Assembly: GCF_049472135.1 (NCBI RefSeq)
Contig: NZ_JBMOVV010000005.1
Coordinates: 1-64,000 of the forward strand
Direction of reading: 5' to 3'
DNA from: Arcobacter_B sp049472135
GTDB taxonomy: Bacteria > Campylobacterota > Campylobacteria > Campylobacterales > Arcobacteraceae
Length of the DNA stretch: 64,000 nt
The position numbers and the translations under genes are program-made. Positions 34,763-43,202 of this stretch are shown in pieces (the stretch's first letter is position 1; every line of letters begins with the position of its first letter). Under the pieces are notes generated by a model that worked only from the letters and a program-made list of their open reading frames with translations, ran no database searches and was not told where the DNA came from.

Positions 34763-35510
34763 ACTCTTCATCTCCACTTAAACATTCACCTTGATAAGTT
34801 GAAATACCATAATCTAAGTTTGCCACTGATTTAAATCCTAAGTCAAGCATAATTCTTTGACAATAAGCAGATCTACTTCCACTTAAACAGTAAACAACAA
34901 CTGGTGTATCTTTTTGGTCATCAATTTGCTCTAATGCTTGATAGAATGCTGTTGTAGGAACTAAATAATCAGTACCTTTGATTCGCTGACTTACCCATTC
35001 CATCCACTCTCTTGTATCAACAAGGTTAAACTTAACAAAACCTAAATCTCTAGCTTCAAGTAATGATTCTAACTCAACTGCATTTACTTCTGTTTTTTCT
35101 AAAAGTTTTTCACACTCTTCTTTTGTAAGTCCTCTTGAATGTGTAGCAATTGCATCATGCATTTCTTCTTCTTTTGCAGCTTCTTGTGCAAATTCTGCAG
35201 TACAGAAAATCCCACAGTGACAACTTCCACTTGTTGGTATTTCTTTTTCTAAAGCTGGTGTACATGGACATAATCGGTTGTTGGCTGCTTTTTGTTCTTC
35301 TTTTGTTTCTCCAACAACCATAAAACATGGACAGTATCTCTTACCATAAATCATTTTATTTCTAGTAAGACCCATTTGGATTGATTCATTAACCTCATCA
35401 TTTGGGTTATATCTAAAATCAAATCTTTCAATTACTTTATCAGTAAATTGCTTTGTAAGTTCAAGTTCAGTTTGGTACTCTTCGCTTTCTATATCAATTT
35501 TTTTAATCAT
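34761..35510 (-). CDS. Ferredoxin:thioredoxin reductase catalytic domain fused to rhodanese
   Basis: The N-terminal ~125 residues carry CPC (60-62), CPC (81-83) and CHC (97-99), the arrangement of the ferredoxin:thioredoxin reductase catalytic chain with a 4Fe-4S cluster and redox disulfide. Spacings between motifs are a few residues longer than in plant and cyanobacterial enzymes. The C-terminal ~110 residues are a rhodanese (EVNAVELESLLEARD, then VVVYCLSGSRSA), with the active-site Cys at about 208. The fusion suggests that electrons from ferredoxin reduce a thiosulfate/persulfide-type intermediate on the rhodanese. Total 249 residues. Confidence 0.85.
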   Translation of the reverse strand: MIKKIDIESEEYQTELELTKQFTDKVIERFDFRYNPNDEVNESIQMGLTRNKMIYGKRYCPCFMVVGETKEEQKAANNRLCPCTPALEKEIPTSGSCHCGIFCTAEFAQEAAKEEEMHDAIATHSRGLTKEECEKLLEKTEVNAVELESLLEARDLGFVKFNLVDTREWMEWVSQRIKGTDYLVPTTAFYQALEQIDDQKDTPVVVYCLSGSRSAYCQRIMLDLGFKSVANLDYGISTYQGECLSGDEE

Positions 35511-35555
35511 TTATAAAATCCTAGTTTGTATTTAAAATGACATCTTAATATAAAA

Positions 35556-35963
35556 TCACTTAACCTCTATAAACTCTTTAAATATTTCAGAGATATCATC
35601 ATGTGAAAAGGCTTTAATATTTTTATTATCAGAAAAATCAATAAGTTTCTTTGTCTTGATTTCATCTAAATGATTTATTGTTTTATATCCCATATACCAA
35701 TTTGGAAAATATCTTTTGGAATCCTCTTCTTCTACAAGTTCTAAAATAGAATCATGTCTTTCATCTTTTTTGATTTTTTCAAAAATCTCTAAAACATCCT
35801 CTCTTTGCCCTTCTAAGCATTGTAAGAAGCTTCTACCTTTTAATATCAAAAGTCCAGTAACATTTTTCTTAGCATTATTTTGTCTAGCTTTAAATAATAA
35901 CTCTTCTAGTTCCTTATCAGAAAATCTAACAACAGCTCTACTTAAATACATAATTCGATACAT
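35556..35963 (-). CDS. BLUF-domain blue-light sensor, stand-alone
   Basis: A 135-residue FAD-binding photoreceptor. All key residues line up: Tyr 6, Asn 30, Gln 48, Trp 89 and Met 91, with the same relative spacing as in AppA (Y21, N45, Q63, W104, M106). The YLSRAVVRFS start and SFLQCLEG loop are typical. No output domain is attached; the C-terminal ~35 residues are a helical extension, perhaps a partner-binding cap. It could act on c-di-GMP proteins of which two are in this window, but partner identity is a guess. Confidence 0.93.
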   Translation of the reverse strand: MYRIMYLSRAVVRFSDKELEELLFKARQNNAKKNVTGLLILKGRSFLQCLEGQREDVLEIFEKIKKDERHDSILELVEEEDSKRYFPNWYMGYKTINHLDEIKTKKLIDFSDNKNIKAFSHDDISEIFKEFIEVK

Positions 35964-36046
35964 AACTAAACCTTTAAACTTTTATAAATAATTATATCAT
36001 AGAAAATTGATACTATTTTTCAACACTTTTAATTATTTATAACTGA

Positions 36047-36124
36047 TTATACAAACTTCTCATCCTCTTCAAAAAAAGTATCATAGATTACATATAACAT
36101 TCCTACAAAAATAAAAAACTCCAT
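36047..36124 (-). CDS. Candidate 25-aa membrane microprotein
   Basis: An ATG preceded by AAAAGGATTAAA (a good ribosome site) opens 25 codons ending in TAA. The peptide is MEFFIFVGMLYVIYDTFF followed by an acidic tail, EEDEKFV, i.e. one short hydrophobic helix. It lies in the 240-base gap between the BLUF gene and the WYL gene. It may be real, but short frames arise by chance in AT-rich DNA. Confidence 0.4.
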   Translation of the reverse strand: MEFFIFVGMLYVIYDTFFEEDEKFV

Positions 36125-36205
36125 TTTAATCCTTTTGTATATTTATAAAAAGTTTACTATACTTACTAGACAATATAATGTCCGTTTTTATACTAGGAAA
36201 AACTT

Positions 36206-37132
36206 ATGAAAAAACATGATTATGATAAGATACTTTTTAGATTAACTTCTATCTGGCAACGCCTAAGAGAAGGCGAAATATTAAGTGTAAAAGAACTAGC
36301 TATTGAATACAATGTATCTACAAAAACTATACAAAGAGATTTCAATGAAAGACTTGCACCAAAACTTCCTATTGAAAAAAGTGGACATAAATGGAAGGTA
36401 AAAGATGGTTATAGTATTGACAAAGCATTAAGCTTTGAAGAAGACTTAGTATTAGATATATTAAAAGAGTTATCAATCTCAATGGGTAGTTCATTTAATG
36501 CCAAAACAAACAGATTATTTTCCAAGATACAAAATAGACATGAAACTCCTATTTATTCAAAGATAGATATAGAAGATATAAGTAGTAAGACAAATATCAT
36601 AAAAGATATTCAAGAAAGTATCAAAAACAAAACACAAATAGAGTTCCAGTATAAAAACAAGTATAGATTTATTGAACCATATAAAATCACAACATTTGAT
36701 GGATATTGGTATCTTTATGGAAATGATATCTTATCAAATAGACTTAAAACTTTTTATATTAAAGATATTGAAACTTTAAATACTACAAATAAAAAATTTG
36801 AAGAGAATAAAATAGCTATTGAAAAACTAAAACTAGCTATAAATGTCTGGTTTGAACCAAATGAAGATTTTTTTGAAGTAAGACTATTAGCAAAAAAAGA
36901 AGTTGCAAAATATTTTTTAAGAAGACCATTAAATAGTTCTCAAATTATCTCTAAAAAGTATAAGGATGAATCACTTGAGTTGATTTTAAATGTTACAAGT
37001 CAAAATGAAATAATATTTGAATTAAAAAAGTGGCAACCCTATTTATTAGTCATAGAACCAAAATCCTTAGCAAAAAAGATTTTAAATACAAGTAGAGAGT
37101 TTTTTGATAAGCAATTAGAACTTATGATTTAA
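36206..37132 (+). CDS. WYL-domain transcriptional regulator
   Basis: A 308-residue protein with an N-terminal DeoR-like helix-turn-helix (SVKELAIEYNVSTKTIQRDF at about 27-46) and a central WYL domain (IEPYKITTFDGYWYLYGND at 156-174). WYL domains bind nucleic acids or nucleotide-like ligands, often controlling stress or defence genes. Its 3' end overlaps the convergent aat by four bases. The neighbouring BLUF and microprotein genes are on the other strand; no evident target operon is adjacent. Confidence 0.88.
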   Translation: MKKHDYDKILFRLTSIWQRLREGEILSVKELAIEYNVSTKTIQRDFNERLAPKLPIEKSGHKWKVKDGYSIDKALSFEEDLVLDILKELSISMGSSFNAKTNRLFSKIQNRHETPIYSKIDIEDISSKTNIIKDIQESIKNKTQIEFQYKNKYRFIEPYKITTFDGYWYLYGNDILSNRLKTFYIKDIETLNTTNKKFEENKIAIEKLKLAINVWFEPNEDFFEVRLLAKKEVAKYFLRRPLNSSQIISKKYKDESLELILNVTSQNEIIFELKKWQPYLLVIEPKSLAKKILNTSREFFDKQLELMI

Positions 37133-37800
37133 AACTCTAAAGGATTTGAAATAGAGTTCTCAATCAAAGACAAGAAATCTTTCCTCAATATATTTTTAGC
37201 ACCTAAAGAAGCTAAGTGTGAACTAGGTACTTGACAATCAATATATTTAAAACCTTTTTGCTTTAGTCTTTCAACTAAATAAAATAAAGCAACTTTTGAA
37301 GCATCACTTTTTTTAGCAAACATTGACTCACCACAAAATATATTACCTATATTAATTCCATAACCTCCACCAACAAGTTGACCATTTTCATAAGCCTCAA
37401 AGGAATGGGCAAATCCCATTTCATGAATTTTAATATATGCTTCTATTACTTCATCAAGAATCCAAGTACCTTCTTTATGTTTTCTTGCATTTGCACACTC
37501 TATTATAGTTTGTTCAAAGTTTGTATCAAACTTTATTTCATATATATTTTTATTTATAGTTTTTGTTAGACTTTTTGAGACTTTAAAATCATCTAAAGAT
37601 AAAACCATTCTAGGATTAGGAGACCACCATAAAATTGGGTCGTTTTTATTATACCAAGGAAAGATTCCTTTTGTATAAGCAGTTATAATTCTATTTGGAT
37701 TTAAATCTCCACCATAAGCAATAAGTCCTTCGTCATTTGCATATAAGGGATCAGGAAAGTTAAAAGAGTATTTATCTAAAGGAAAAATATTTAAATTCAA
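37129..37800 (-). CDS. aat: Leucyl/phenylalanyl-tRNA-protein transferase
   Basis: This 223-residue GNAT-like enzyme attaches Leu or Phe to proteins with N-terminal Arg or Lys. The signature GIFPWYNKNDPILWWSPNPR (about 45-64) and the later GGGYGINIGNIFCGESMF are clear. With Bpt, ClpS, ClpA and ClpP also in this window, it completes the bacterial N-end-rule route. The gene is single and convergent with the WYL regulator. Confidence 0.97.
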   Translation of the reverse strand: MNLNIFPLDKYSFNFPDPLYANDEGLIAYGGDLNPNRIITAYTKGIFPWYNKNDPILWWSPNPRMVLSLDDFKVSKSLTKTINKNIYEIKFDTNFEQTIIECANARKHKEGTWILDEVIEAYIKIHEMGFAHSFEAYENGQLVGGGYGINIGNIFCGESMFAKKSDASKVALFYLVERLKQKGFKYIDCQVPSSHLASLGAKNILRKDFLSLIENSISNPLEF

Positions 37801-37848
37801 AAGTAACCTTCATTTTTTGAAGATTATAACAAATAAGTAGATTATGTA

Positions 37849-37876
37849 AAATAAAGTAGGTTTCCCTACTTTATTT
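37849..37876 (-). terminator. Strong terminator after lipoprotein cytochrome
   Basis: AAATAAAGTAGG (37849-37860) pairs with CCTACTTTATTT (37865-37876). On the minus strand the loop is GAAA, and T-rich sequence follows. Confidence 0.85.
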
Positions 37877-37879
37877 ATT

Positions 37880-38545
37880 TTATAAATTTGAGATATAAGT
37901 AGCTAATGCATCAATTTCAGCATCAGTCTTAGTAGCAACTTGTCCAGTCATAACACCTTTCATAGCTCCACCATAAGTTCCATTTTTATACCCATTTAAA
38001 GCATCAATAACTTTTTGTTTATCCCAACCTTTGATAATTTGAGATTTACCTAATGCAGCTTTTTCACCATTTTGACCATGACATCCAGCACATGTTGCAA
38101 ATAAAGCTTGAGCGTTAATCGCAGGTTTTGCTTCTTCTTTTTCTTTAGTCATAGAACTAACCATAGCAGCAGCTTCTTTACTTACATTATTAACTACTTC
38201 TTTTGTCTTTTCAACTGTTTCATTTACAACTTCTTTAGTTTTTTCAACCGTTTCTTCAACTACAGCTGGTGTATCCTCAGCAACTTTTGAAGCAGCAGTT
38301 GCAACAGATTTTGAAATATCTTCAGCTGCTTTAGCAACTGTATCTTTAACTTCAGTAGCAGCTTGTGCAACTACTTCTTTAGTTGTTGGCTCTGTTTTTA
38401 CTTCTTCAACTTTTGGTTCAACAGTTGTTTTAACTTCTTGTTTTACCTCAGCTTTAGGTGTAGGAGTTGTTTCTTCTTTTTTTTCTTCAGTACAACCAGT
38501 AAATAATAACACAGCTACAGCTGAACTTAATAAAATCTTTTTCAT
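37880..38545 (-). CDS. Lipoprotein c-type cytochrome with long Lys/Glu/Val-rich linker
   Basis: A lipobox (LFTGC, Cys 18) marks lipid anchoring in the periplasmic face of a membrane. A ~120-residue low-complexity arm follows, with near-repeats of ETVEKTKEVVN, probably a long helical spacer. The C-terminal ~80 residues form a class I cytochrome c with CAGCH (152-156) and a Met ligand in the GGAMKGVMTG region. Such tethered cytochromes donate electrons to periplasmic oxidases or peroxidases, possibly the di-heme peroxidase at 16 kb, but that link is inference. A 221-residue length is much longer than the heme domain alone. Confidence 0.9.
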   Translation of the reverse strand: MKKILLSSAVAVLLFTGCTEEKKEETTPTPKAEVKQEVKTTVEPKVEEVKTEPTTKEVVAQAATEVKDTVAKAAEDISKSVATAASKVAEDTPAVVEETVEKTKEVVNETVEKTKEVVNNVSKEAAAMVSSMTKEKEEAKPAINAQALFATCAGCHGQNGEKAALGKSQIIKGWDKQKVIDALNGYKNGTYGGAMKGVMTGQVATKTDAEIDALATYISNL

Positions 38546-38663
38546 GTTCTAATCCTTTTGATTAATAATTTTTTATTTTACTTTAGAGTTGCTAAATAAG
38601 CACTAAATTTTTGAAAGTCTACAAAACTATTGTATAGAAATTGTGTTAATAAACACTAATTAT

Positions 38664-39512
38664 TTATCTAAATAAATATTTAAGCATAATATCTTGTATT
38701 TTATTAGCTTGTGCAATAGCATACATTCCAGCTTCCATTGCAATTTTTAATCTATTTAAATTCATTATTTCTTCTGCATAATCAACATCTCTAATAGTTG
38801 ATTCACTAGCTCTTAGATTTGTTTCCATAGTCATCATATATCTAATAGATGATTCAAGTTGGTTTTGAGTAGAACCAAATTCTGATCTAAAAGAGTTTAA
38901 AGTAGTTAAGGCATCATCAAGTACTCCCATATTTGTGGCTGCTATATCAGCAGTAAGTCCACCTTGAGCTAAATTTTTTAATGCAGTTAAATTAAGTCCA
39001 GTACTATTTGAACGAACACCATTTAGTTTAATAGTATCACTTGAACGCTCACCCACTTGAAAACTAAGCTCATTTGATAAAGTGTCATCATCACTTCCTT
39101 GCTGTAAAAGACTTATTCCATTATAGTTTGTTTGAGATGCTATGTTATCAAGTTGCTCAATATATTTAACAATATCTTTTCGTATAGCTTCTCTTCCCTC
39201 ATCAGAAGTAGTTGCTGTTCTAGCTTGTATAAGTTTTGATTTAATTATATCAATTATATTAGATTGCTCACTCATAGCTTTATCTGCAATTTGAGTTAAA
39301 GCTATTGCTGAATTTGCATTTTCTATACTTTGTTTTACAGAATTAGCTTGAGTTCTTAGTTTATCTGCAATAGCTAAACCTGAGGGATCATCACTTGCAC
39401 TATTTATTCTAAGTCCACTTGATAGTCTCTCTAAAGATTTTTGATAAAGATTACTAGTTGTATTATAATTTTCATAGGCTATATATGCAGCTATGTTTGT
39501 ATTTAATCTCAT
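38664..39512 (-). CDS. Flagellin, short form lacking the variable D2/D3 region
   Basis: The N-terminal D0/D1 helices (MRLNTNIAAYIAYENY, SLERLSSGLRINSASDDPSG) and the C-terminal D1/D0 helices (TTLNSFRSEFGSTQNQLES) are linked by only ~60 residues, giving a 282-residue core-type flagellin as in other Arcobacter relatives. The C-terminal D0 is unusual (LRIxLQ-type end replaced by IQDIMLKYLFR). AAAGGAG precedes the ATG by six bases. It stands alone, not in a flagellar operon; no clear sigma-28 or sigma-54 promoter is visible upstream. It may be a minor flagellin. Confidence 0.9.
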   Translation of the reverse strand: MRLNTNIAAYIAYENYNTTSNLYQKSLERLSSGLRINSASDDPSGLAIADKLRTQANSVKQSIENANSAIALTQIADKAMSEQSNIIDIIKSKLIQARTATTSDEGREAIRKDIVKYIEQLDNIASQTNYNGISLLQQGSDDDTLSNELSFQVGERSSDTIKLNGVRSNSTGLNLTALKNLAQGGLTADIAATNMGVLDDALTTLNSFRSEFGSTQNQLESSIRYMMTMETNLRASESTIRDVDYAEEIMNLNRLKIAMEAGMYAIAQANKIQDIMLKYLFR

Positions 39513-39626
39513 AGTAAACTCCTTTCAAAAAATCTTTAATTAGCTAGTTTTACAAATTGTATTACTAATTATCTCATTTTTTATTTTAAACAATTCTTAA
39601 ATTTAGTTTAATTAATTTTAGAGTTT

Positions 39627-39653
39627 AAAAAAAGCCACTTGTTAAAGTGGCTT
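39627..39653 (-). terminator. Terminator of clpS-clpA overlapping the clpA stop
   Basis: AAGCCACTT (39632-39640) pairs with AAGTGGCTT (39645-39653). The minus-strand transcript then runs into seven U. The clpA stop codon is in the loop. Confidence 0.88.
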
Positions 39654-41861
39654 ATATTCGAATGTAAAATCTTCTTTATAGTCAATCTTAACTTGTCCGC
39701 CTTTTTTAAGTTTTCCAAATAAAATTTCATCTGTAAGAACATTTTTAATTTTCTCTGAAATAACTCTATTAAGTGGTCTAGCTCCCATTGCTTTGTCATA
39801 ACCTAATAAGGCTAACTCTTTTTTAGCTTTAGCTGTAATAGAAATCTTAATATTCTTATCAACTAAGGCCTCTTCTAAGTCTTCTATAAATTTACCTGCA
39901 ACTTTTGCTACTACATCCGAACTAAGAGGTGCAAATGATACTATATTATCAAGTCTATTTCTAAACTCAGGTGCAAAGAATTTATTGATAGCTTTATTTT
40001 CATTTAGCCCATCATCTTTTGCAAACCCCATAACATTAGCTTCTGTAGCACCAAGATTTGAAGTCATGATTAAAATTACATTTTGGAAATCAGCTTTATT
40101 TCCACTGTTATCTGTAAGTTCAGCATTATCCATAACTTGAAGTAAAATAGACATTAAATCAGGATGAGCTTTTTCAATCTCATCAAGTAATAGAACTGTA
40201 TGAGGATGTTTTCTAATAGCCTCAGTTAAAAGTCCACCTTGTTCAAAACCAACATATCCAGCAGGTGCACCAATAAGTCTTGAGATTGTATGAGCTTCCA
40301 TATATTCACTCATATCAAATCTCTCAAAATGAACACCTAATTGATTTGATAACTCTTTTGCAACTTCAGTTTTACCAACACCTGTAGGTCCTGTGAAAAG
40401 GAAACTTCCAATAGGCTTTTTATCAAGTCCAAGTCCTGCTTTATTTCTCTTAATTGATTGAGTAATTGCAGAAATTGCATCATCTTGTCCAAATACTCTT
40501 TTTTGCATATTTTTCTCTAAAGATTTTAATAAAGTCAAGTCAGACTTAGTAGCACTTCTAGCTGGAATATGAGCCATTTTTGAAACTGTAAGTTCTATAT
40601 CTTTAGAAGATACAGTAAGATTGTTTTTAGTTTTTGTTTTTGTACTAGCTAATCCAATCTTCTTAGAAGCCCCAACCTCATCAATAACATCAATAGCACA
40701 ATCAGGTAAAAATCTATCTGTAATATACTTTTTACTAAGCTCTACAGCACTTTGTATAGCACCTTTTGAATACTTAATACCATGAAACTCTTCATATTTA
40801 GATTTTAAACCTTCTAAAATTGTTATAGCATCTTCAGTTGATGGTTCTTCAACATCTACTTTAGCAAATCTTCTACTTAAAGCTTTATCTTTTGAGAAGT
40901 CATTTCTAAACTCTGCAAAAGTAGTAGCACCAATACATCTTAGTTTTCCATTTGCAAGCATAGGTTTTAAGATATTTGAAGCATCCATAGCACTTCCACC
41001 AACGCTTCCAGCACCAACTATTGTATGAATTTCGTCAATAAATAAAATTGCATTTGGAACTTTTACTACTTCTTTTAAAAGTGATTTTAATTTCTTTTCA
41101 AAATCACCTCTATACTTTGTCCCTGCAATCATAGAACCCATATCAAGAGAGAATACTTTTGCATTATTTAAAAACTCAGGTACTCTTTCATTTGCTATTT
41201 CTAAAGCTAAGCCCTCAGCAATTGCAGTTTTACCAACACCTGGTTCACCTACTAAAATAGGATTATTTTTCTTTCTTCTTGAAAGTATTTCAATTACTCT
41301 TGAAATCTCTTTTTCTCTTCCAATTACAGGATCTATTTCACCTTTTTTTGCAAGTTCTACTAACTCTGTAGAGTTCTGGTCTAATACTTTGTTCTCTTTT
41401 TCCTCACCAACTTTAGAGTTTTCCACGTCTTCATCAGGCTCTTTATGTGAAATCTCTTCTAAAATATCAACTCTTTGAATTCCTGATTTTTTTATTAAAT
41501 AAGAAGCATAAGACTTCTCATCTTTTAAAAGTGCCACAAACATATCTTCTACATTTGCTTTTTGCTTACCACTTGTTTGTGTATGTGCTACCATATACTC
41601 AATTGTTGATGTTAAAGATACAGTCTCTATTGGTTCATCTTCAACACCCTCTGGTAATACCGGTGTATTTTCATCTATATACTTTTTAGTATCGTCAAAA
41701 AGCTTATTTGAATCAACTCCTAAATCTATAAAAAGATTTTCAATAGTCTCATCGTGTAGTAACATTAAAAAAATATGTTCACTTGTTAAATACTCATGTT
41801 TACTACTTTTTGCATAGCTTACAGCTTGTGCAAAAATATTTCTTAGCTCATTACTTATCAT
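39642..41861 (-). CDS. clpA: ATP-dependent Clp protease ATP-binding subunit ClpA
   Basis: A 739-residue AAA+ unfoldase with an N-terminal double-helix domain (MISNELRNIFAQAVSYAKSS), D1 Walker A GEPGVGKT with DEIHT, and D2 Walker A GPTGVGKTE with DEIEKAHP. No middle coiled-coil domain is present, which separates it from ClpB. It feeds substrates to ClpP, including those brought by ClpS. clpS ends three bases upstream of its start. Confidence 0.98.
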   Translation of the reverse strand: MISNELRNIFAQAVSYAKSSKHEYLTSEHIFLMLLHDETIENLFIDLGVDSNKLFDDTKKYIDENTPVLPEGVEDEPIETVSLTSTIEYMVAHTQTSGKQKANVEDMFVALLKDEKSYASYLIKKSGIQRVDILEEISHKEPDEDVENSKVGEEKENKVLDQNSTELVELAKKGEIDPVIGREKEISRVIEILSRRKKNNPILVGEPGVGKTAIAEGLALEIANERVPEFLNNAKVFSLDMGSMIAGTKYRGDFEKKLKSLLKEVVKVPNAILFIDEIHTIVGAGSVGGSAMDASNILKPMLANGKLRCIGATTFAEFRNDFSKDKALSRRFAKVDVEEPSTEDAITILEGLKSKYEEFHGIKYSKGAIQSAVELSKKYITDRFLPDCAIDVIDEVGASKKIGLASTKTKTKNNLTVSSKDIELTVSKMAHIPARSATKSDLTLLKSLEKNMQKRVFGQDDAISAITQSIKRNKAGLGLDKKPIGSFLFTGPTGVGKTEVAKELSNQLGVHFERFDMSEYMEAHTISRLIGAPAGYVGFEQGGLLTEAIRKHPHTVLLLDEIEKAHPDLMSILLQVMDNAELTDNSGNKADFQNVILIMTSNLGATEANVMGFAKDDGLNENKAINKFFAPEFRNRLDNIVSFAPLSSDVVAKVAGKFIEDLEEALVDKNIKISITAKAKKELALLGYDKAMGARPLNRVISEKIKNVLTDEILFGKLKKGGQVKIDYKEDFTFEYKPL

Positions 41862-41864
41862 TTT

Positions 41865-42164
41865 TTACTCTTCTTCCATAACAGCTTTTAAAGGAAAGCC
41901 CTTCTCTCTTGCCATTGTTTTTACTTGTGCAACTTTAGTTGCAGCTATTTCGTAAGTATAAACGCCACAAACTTCTTTACCCTTATTATGAATATTCATC
42001 ATAATACTTGATGCTTCATCAACAGACTTTCTAAAAACTTTTACTAATACATCTATAACAAAATCCATTGTTGAGTAATCATCATTTAATAGTAAAACCT
42101 TAAACTTCTTAGGTTCTTCTAAATCTAATTCATCATCTAATTCTATTTCTATTTCGTTACTCAC
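41865..42164 (-). CDS. clpS: Clp protease adaptor ClpS
   Basis: A 99-residue adaptor with LLNDDYSTMDFVIDVL (the N-degron pocket, including Asn 29-Asp 30-Asp 31 and Met) and HNKGKEVCGVYTYEIAATK. It recognises N-terminal Leu, Phe, Tyr and Trp, products of Aat and Bpt action. The start is GTG. It is the first gene of clpS-clpA and is divergent from bioD. Confidence 0.97.
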   Translation of the reverse strand: MSNEIEIELDDELDLEEPKKFKVLLLNDDYSTMDFVIDVLVKVFRKSVDEASSIMMNIHNKGKEVCGVYTYEIAATKVAQVKTMAREKGFPLKAVMEEE

Positions 42165-42235
42165 TTCAAACCTTTTATGTGATAAAATATAATCTAAATT
42201 TTAAAATACATAAATTATACCAAAAAGAAAATTAT

Positions 42236-42868
42236 ATGCTAAAACAAAAAAATTATTATCAAAATAAAACAATATTCATAACAGCAACAAATACTGATGT
42301 TGGAAAAACTTACGCTTGTGAAAAGTTTCTAAGATATTTCGCAAGTTTAGGTTTAAAAGTTGGTTATTTAAAACCTTGTGAAACAGGAGTGATAGATAAA
42401 CCATTAGATGGTTCTAAAATGCTAAAGTTAGTAAAAGAGCTAAATCCTAAGTTTGATGTAACTATAAATGATATAGTACCTTATCAATTTAAACTTCCTG
42501 CTGCTCCTTATGTAGCGAAAGGAAATACAACAATAGATATGGAGTTCTTAAAACAAAAACAAAAAGAACTTCAAAAAATGTGTGATGTTTTAATCATTGA
42601 AGGCGCAGGAGGATTAATGGTTCCTGTTGAAAAAGATATATTTATTATAGATTTAATAAAAGAGTTTAATGCTGAAGCTTTTTTAATCACTCCTTCAAAA
42701 CTTGGTTGCATAAATGATACCCTACTTTCTATACAAGCTTTAAAAACAAAAAATATTAACTTTGAATTCTTTATAAATCTATATGAAGATAAAGATAGTT
42801 TTGAAGAAGTATCATTGCCATTTTTAAAAGACTATTTTAGTGAAATCAACTATCTAAATGAGATCTAA
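42236..42868 (+). CDS. bioD: Dethiobiotin synthetase
   Basis: A 210-residue P-loop carboligase in biotin synthesis. The glycine-rich motif is ITATNTDVGKTYACEKF near 14-30. Other family elements are KPCETGV and EGAGGLMVPV. I chose ATG at 42236, because a longer frame beginning at 42179 overlaps the divergent clpS start region. No other biotin gene is adjacent. Confidence 0.92.
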   Translation: MLKQKNYYQNKTIFITATNTDVGKTYACEKFLRYFASLGLKVGYLKPCETGVIDKPLDGSKMLKLVKELNPKFDVTINDIVPYQFKLPAAPYVAKGNTTIDMEFLKQKQKELQKMCDVLIIEGAGGLMVPVEKDIFIIDLIKEFNAEAFLITPSKLGCINDTLLSIQALKTKNINFEFFINLYEDKDSFEEVSLPFLKDYFSEINYLNEI

Positions 42869-43202
42869 ATTTTTTATTTAGATTTTTGAAAAAAACTGAT
42901 TTTTTTGTAAAAAATTTGAAAATTTACAAAATTTTGGTTTTTTTCGCACTTTTATTTTTAAGTAAAACCTAGCCTTTTCTTACACTTTTGATACACTTTT
43001 ATTACATCAAAGCACCATAAATACCTACTTTTATTATAATTCTAAATCTAATCTTAAATAAAATTGCTATTTTAAATAATATGAAAACAATTCATTTTAA
43101 ATGCTGTATAACTTTCTCGTTCGTTTTTAATAAGCTATAATTAATAGGCTTAAAAACAGGAAGCAAATAAAAGCACAAAACAATATAGAAAGGTAAAGTA
43201 AG
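42869..43202 (+). other. 334-base intergenic region with promoter, no gene seen
   Basis: AT-rich with long T- and A-tracts just after bioD (42870-42960). These could act as a loose terminator, though no clean stem is seen. A TATAAT box and ribosome site for the downstream cluster lie at the right end. I find no convincing coding frame or structured RNA here. The length is unusual for this compact genome and may hide regulatory sites for the acyl-CoA cluster. Confidence 0.5.
43136..43141 (+). promoter_or_regulatory. Candidate extended -10 for acyl-CoA ligase/lyase cluster
   Basis: TATAAT preceded by AAGC, about 62 bases before the first start codon. GAAAGG sits before that ATG as the ribosome site. 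No -35 box is clear. Confidence 0.4.

Noticed and set aside
38180..38300. Short tandem repeats in the cytochrome linker as a DNA repeat element
   Set aside because: They are imperfect at DNA level and explained by the low-complexity protein arm.
42869..43202. Possible riboswitch or structured RNA upstream of the acyl-CoA cluster
   Set aside because: No stable paired stems other than A/T tracts could be traced by eye.
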